DNA of 39,457 nt from Polysphondylium violaceum. Taxonomy: Eukaryota; Evosea; Eumycetozoa; Dictyosteliales; Dictyosteliaceae. Under the pieces are notes generated by a model. It worked only from the letters and a program-made list of their open reading frames with translations. It had not been told where the DNA came from and did not search any database. The first letter of the stretch is position 1; every line of letters starts with the position of its first letter. Of the stretch, positions 36,412 to 39,457 are shown piece by piece. The stretch covers positions 1 to 39,457 of the forward strand of contig AJWJ01000196.1 of the NCBI GenBank assembly GCA_000277445.1. The letters run 5' to 3'. Made by a program: the position numbers and the translations under genes.

Positions 36412-39164
36412 TTATTTGTTGTTGTTGGTGGAAAAAAGTAAATTAATGTTGCTGGTGTTATTCAATGACAAGATATATTGATTCCATATATTGAGATACT
36501 GAATTTCTAGATTCTTGGTAAAAGAGACATTGTCACAAAAGTAAGAGTGCTTCATTGTCGTCCGCAGACTATTACGATAGTATATCAACTTTTCAATGTG
36601 GCTGGCCAAATGGATAGCCGTCTCTATATATTGTGATTCGGAGAATGTAATCAATTCATTGAGACCCAGTGTATTTAAAATTGTTTTACCAACATTGTGA
36701 CTATGTATATCTGGCTGAGACATGGTAATCACCGGTACACCCATCCATAATGCCTCACAAGTGGTTGTTGTACCTGCATAAGGATAGGTATCTAAACTAA
36801 TGTCCATCATTTTATAATACTGTAAATGATCTTTTTGTGATGGAAATAATCCAATTAAATCCACTCTATTTGGATCAAATCCAAATAAAACCAACTTTTC
36901 CTTGAATTTTAATTTTGTTTTTTCACATACAAATGGTTTGGATTTTAATAATAATCTCTATATGAATTAATTTTATTATTATTAGTATGATAAATATAAT
37001 TATTATATTATAATAATACATATACATATATACATACAGAATTTGGAATTAATAATAATATTTTTGACCATGTTTTTAAACAATTGTCACTGTATTTTGA
37101 CAAGATGTTAAAGGAACCAAAGGTTATAAAATTATTTTTTTGACAGGGCAGGGGAGTGATGTCTGTGAGGTGATTTGTGAGTGGATCAATGAATTGGGTG
37201 TTGCAAATGGGTGGGTGATAGGTGAGGAAACATTTGGGCAGTCTATATAAATGTTCGGTGAAATATTGTTTGGTATCCAGGGGATCAACAGTTTCATCTG
37301 TGAATCGATATTGGACACTGGGCAAACCAGTGGTGTTGGGATATCCTATATAAGATATTTGAATGGGCGCCGGTTTCAATGCCATTACGTCCATTCGGTT
37401 TCCACATGTGTGACCAGATAAATCTACCAATATATCGATTTGATCGGCGACAATCAAATTGCATACGGCTTTGGCGTCAAGTCCCGTTATCTTTCTCCAT
37501 ATGACTTGGTAGGATTGTAATCGTTCGGTGGTAGAGTCTTCTTTGGCTACATTTGAGTAACAATAGACGCGGAATTGATAGGCATTGTGGTGCTTGAGTA
37601 TACCTTCGATGAAATAACTCACAGAGTGGATAAAGAAATCTGCCGATATATAGCCAATGTTGGGCATTGTTGTTACTATTGTTTCGCCAGTGGTTGGTGA
37701 TGTAGCTATGATTGGTTGTTGTAGTGGCGACGGTGGTGATGAGGCCCGTGTTGCCAATTTCAATAATTGATTCTGTTGTTGTTTGAGGGCAAGTTGATTG
37801 ATAAATTCAAAGTTTTCCAATTGCACTTGATTCATATATGATAGGCCCCATAGGGTATGAAGCTTGGATATCTCGTTGATGGGTTTGTTGGAGTAGTTGG
37901 ATGCCAACAGCTTGTTGTGTGGTGCGTTTAAAGAGTGAGGTGAATGCTTGATGCACATTTCGTAGGCCTCCAATGATTTGTCTATCTTTCCTATATCCCT
38001 GTAAATCACGCCGAGATTGTTATACGCTTCGGCATAGTCGGGTGATTCTCTGATGGCCTGTTTAATAAACTGTTTAGATTCTTGCATTTTACCTTGCATA
38101 GTGTAAATGACGCCCAGGTTATTCAAACTTTGAGGAAACTTGGGATTGCTCTGCAACGCCAACCGATAGTATGACAGGGATTGTTCGATATTATCTAAAT
38201 CTTTGTAAATGACACCCAGATTGTTCAATGCCTCTGTATAGTTGGCATTGAAATTAATGGCGAGTTCATAGCACACGATTGCCTTTTCTATTGATCTTGC
38301 CTCTGAATAGAGCACGCCGAGATTATAATAGGTCTCGCTATGTTTAGAGTTGTAAAACAGTGACTTTTTGTAGAGACCGAGTGATCTCTCCTTGTCACCT
38401 TTGATCTTTACCTGTGTACCCAGATCGTTAAAGGCAATGGCGAGGTTATTCTTTACCAAATGGTAGTTGGGACTAGATGTCAATGCCCTCGTATAGTAAT
38501 CAATCGCAATTTCTACGTCGCCCAATAGCTTGTGAATCACACCTACATTGCACAATGCTTCTGGATAGAATGGGTTGATTTCAATAGCCTTGACATAACA
38601 CTCCAATGCAGATCTTGGGTCCCCTTTTTCATAAAACACAACGCCCATATAAAAGTACGCTGGTGAGTATTGTGGATTATAGATTCTAGAATAGTTGTAC
38701 AAATGCAACGCTTCATCTAGTTGTCCTGACAATCTAAACTCTGTTCCGACTTCAATGAGAAATGAATCCAACGATACTGATATATTATTTGGAATCTCTA
38801 CTATAAAGTTTTCTCGATCCTTGTATTGGTTATTAATCTTGTTGTATGATAATATTATACTCCCATTATTACTGTTTTGGTCATGTGTGGGTGATAATAT
38901 ACTATTATTGTTATTATTATTTATTATTGGCGGACTATTATCAAGTTGTTTATTAATATTAATTAAATTGAACCTCTTTGGAGAATGGACTACATGTATT
39001 GGTGAGGTAGGAGTAGATGTATTATTGTTATTATTACTATTACTATTGGATAGCGACGGCGATGGTGATGATGATGATTCACCATTTTGTTTACTATTAC
39101 TATTACTAATGGGAACTATCTTTATTGTATTTTTATCTCTGATTATTTGATATGAGCATTCCAT
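36412..39164 (-). CDS. spy: SPINDLY-type TPR protein O-glycosyltransferase (O-fucosyltransferase)
   Basis: Two exons, 39164-37038 and 36957-36412, giving 890 residues. An Asn/Ser-rich N-terminus (1-120) precedes about eight TPR repeats (136-415) with repeated LNNLGVIY cores. The GT41 catalytic domain begins at about 502: IGYISADFFIHSVSYFIE, DILVDLSGHT, IGYPNTTGLP, TFGSFN, IPNSRLLLKSKPF (joined by the splice) and DISLDTYPYAGTTTTCEAL. These blocks fit SPINDLY better than the O-GlcNAc transferase SEC/OGT type. SPINDLY transfers fucose from GDP-fucose to Ser/Thr of nuclear and cytosolic proteins in plants and protists. A Gln/Pro/Ser/Thr-rich linker (about 461-500) between TPRs and the catalytic domain is an unusual insert. 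The start follows an (ATT)n tract. Confidence 0.92.
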
Positions 39165-39165
39165 A

Positions 39166-39196
<31 letters not shown>

Positions 39197-39457
39197 TATA
39201 TATTGTTGTAATCTGATGACGATGATGATATGCAATATTCATAAATAAATAGTTTACGAATCTCTTCAATATATTGCTTATTTATTGATCATATCCTGCT
39301 ATTATATGCATTTATAGAGTGTTTATATATGTTGATCCTGATGGTAATCACACATGTACATTTGACAAATTATTTAAAACTTGAAAATCAATTGTTTTCG
39401 AAAATATGCAAACACAATAAAAAAAAAAATAAAAAAAATAAAAAAAAATAAAAAAAG
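39165..39457. other. Promoter region of the SPINDLY gene
   Basis: An (ATT)n microsatellite at about 39167-39196 directly precedes the ATG on the coding strand. The rest is A/T-rich, with ATATATGTTG at about 39325 and poly-A/AAAAAAAT repeats from 39418 to the window end. No further gene is seen. Confidence 0.4.

Overview
This window looks like a compact stretch of a dictyostelid (social amoeba) nuclear genome. The signs are AT-rich spacers, short GT-AG introns of roughly 50-130 bases, A-rich sequence before start codons, and long runs of Asn, Ser, Thr and Gln inside otherwise conserved proteins. The coding GC looks higher than expected for D. discoideum, so another dictyostelid lineage is likely; this is an impression, not a calculation. 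I recognised no rRNA, tRNA, CRISPR array or retroelement.

Layout, left to right. (1) 986-4868: an aquaporin (+), a motor-less myosin-I TH1 domain protein (+), and a four-exon acyl-protein thioesterase (-). (2) 5148-12173: a CDC48/AFG2-type double AAA ATPase (+), a three-exon all-helical protein of unknown family (-), and the translocon subunit TRAP-gamma (-). (3) 12542-15054: a DNAJC9-like J protein with three exons (+) and a 2-oxoglutarate/Fe(II) dioxygenase (+). (4) 15567-21986: a 1,556-residue myotubularin with several ubiquitin-like/talin-F0-like modules (-), then a lipid phosphate phosphatase (-). (5) 22554-26678: two adjacent, related, Q/N/T-rich proteins ending in farnesylation-type CaaX boxes, with sequence resembling a heat-shock-factor DNA-binding domain (-). 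(6) 27246-30559: a secreted, probably GPI-anchored surface protein (-), a decayed foldback (MITE-like) element, a broken tandem copy of the surface gene, and a previously easy-to-miss 43-residue two-exon gene (-). (7) 31095-39164: a Cys/Met-metabolism PLP enzyme (+), an ENPP-type ectophosphodiesterase (+), a tail-anchored flavin amine oxidase (+), and a SPINDLY-type TPR glycosyltransferase (-).

Most genes are unrelated housekeeping or signalling genes without operon logic. Several share membrane or lipid themes (thioesterase, myotubularin, lipid phosphatase, TH1 lipid-binding domain, CaaX proteins), but this may be chance. Exon models below were built by hand from in-frame GT-AG junctions; the lengths close exactly in frame for every multi-exon gene. 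The parts most worth a second look are the CaaX/HSF-like tandem pair, the multi-module myotubularin, the stand-alone TH1 protein, the 43-residue gene, and the foldback element between the two surface-gene copies.
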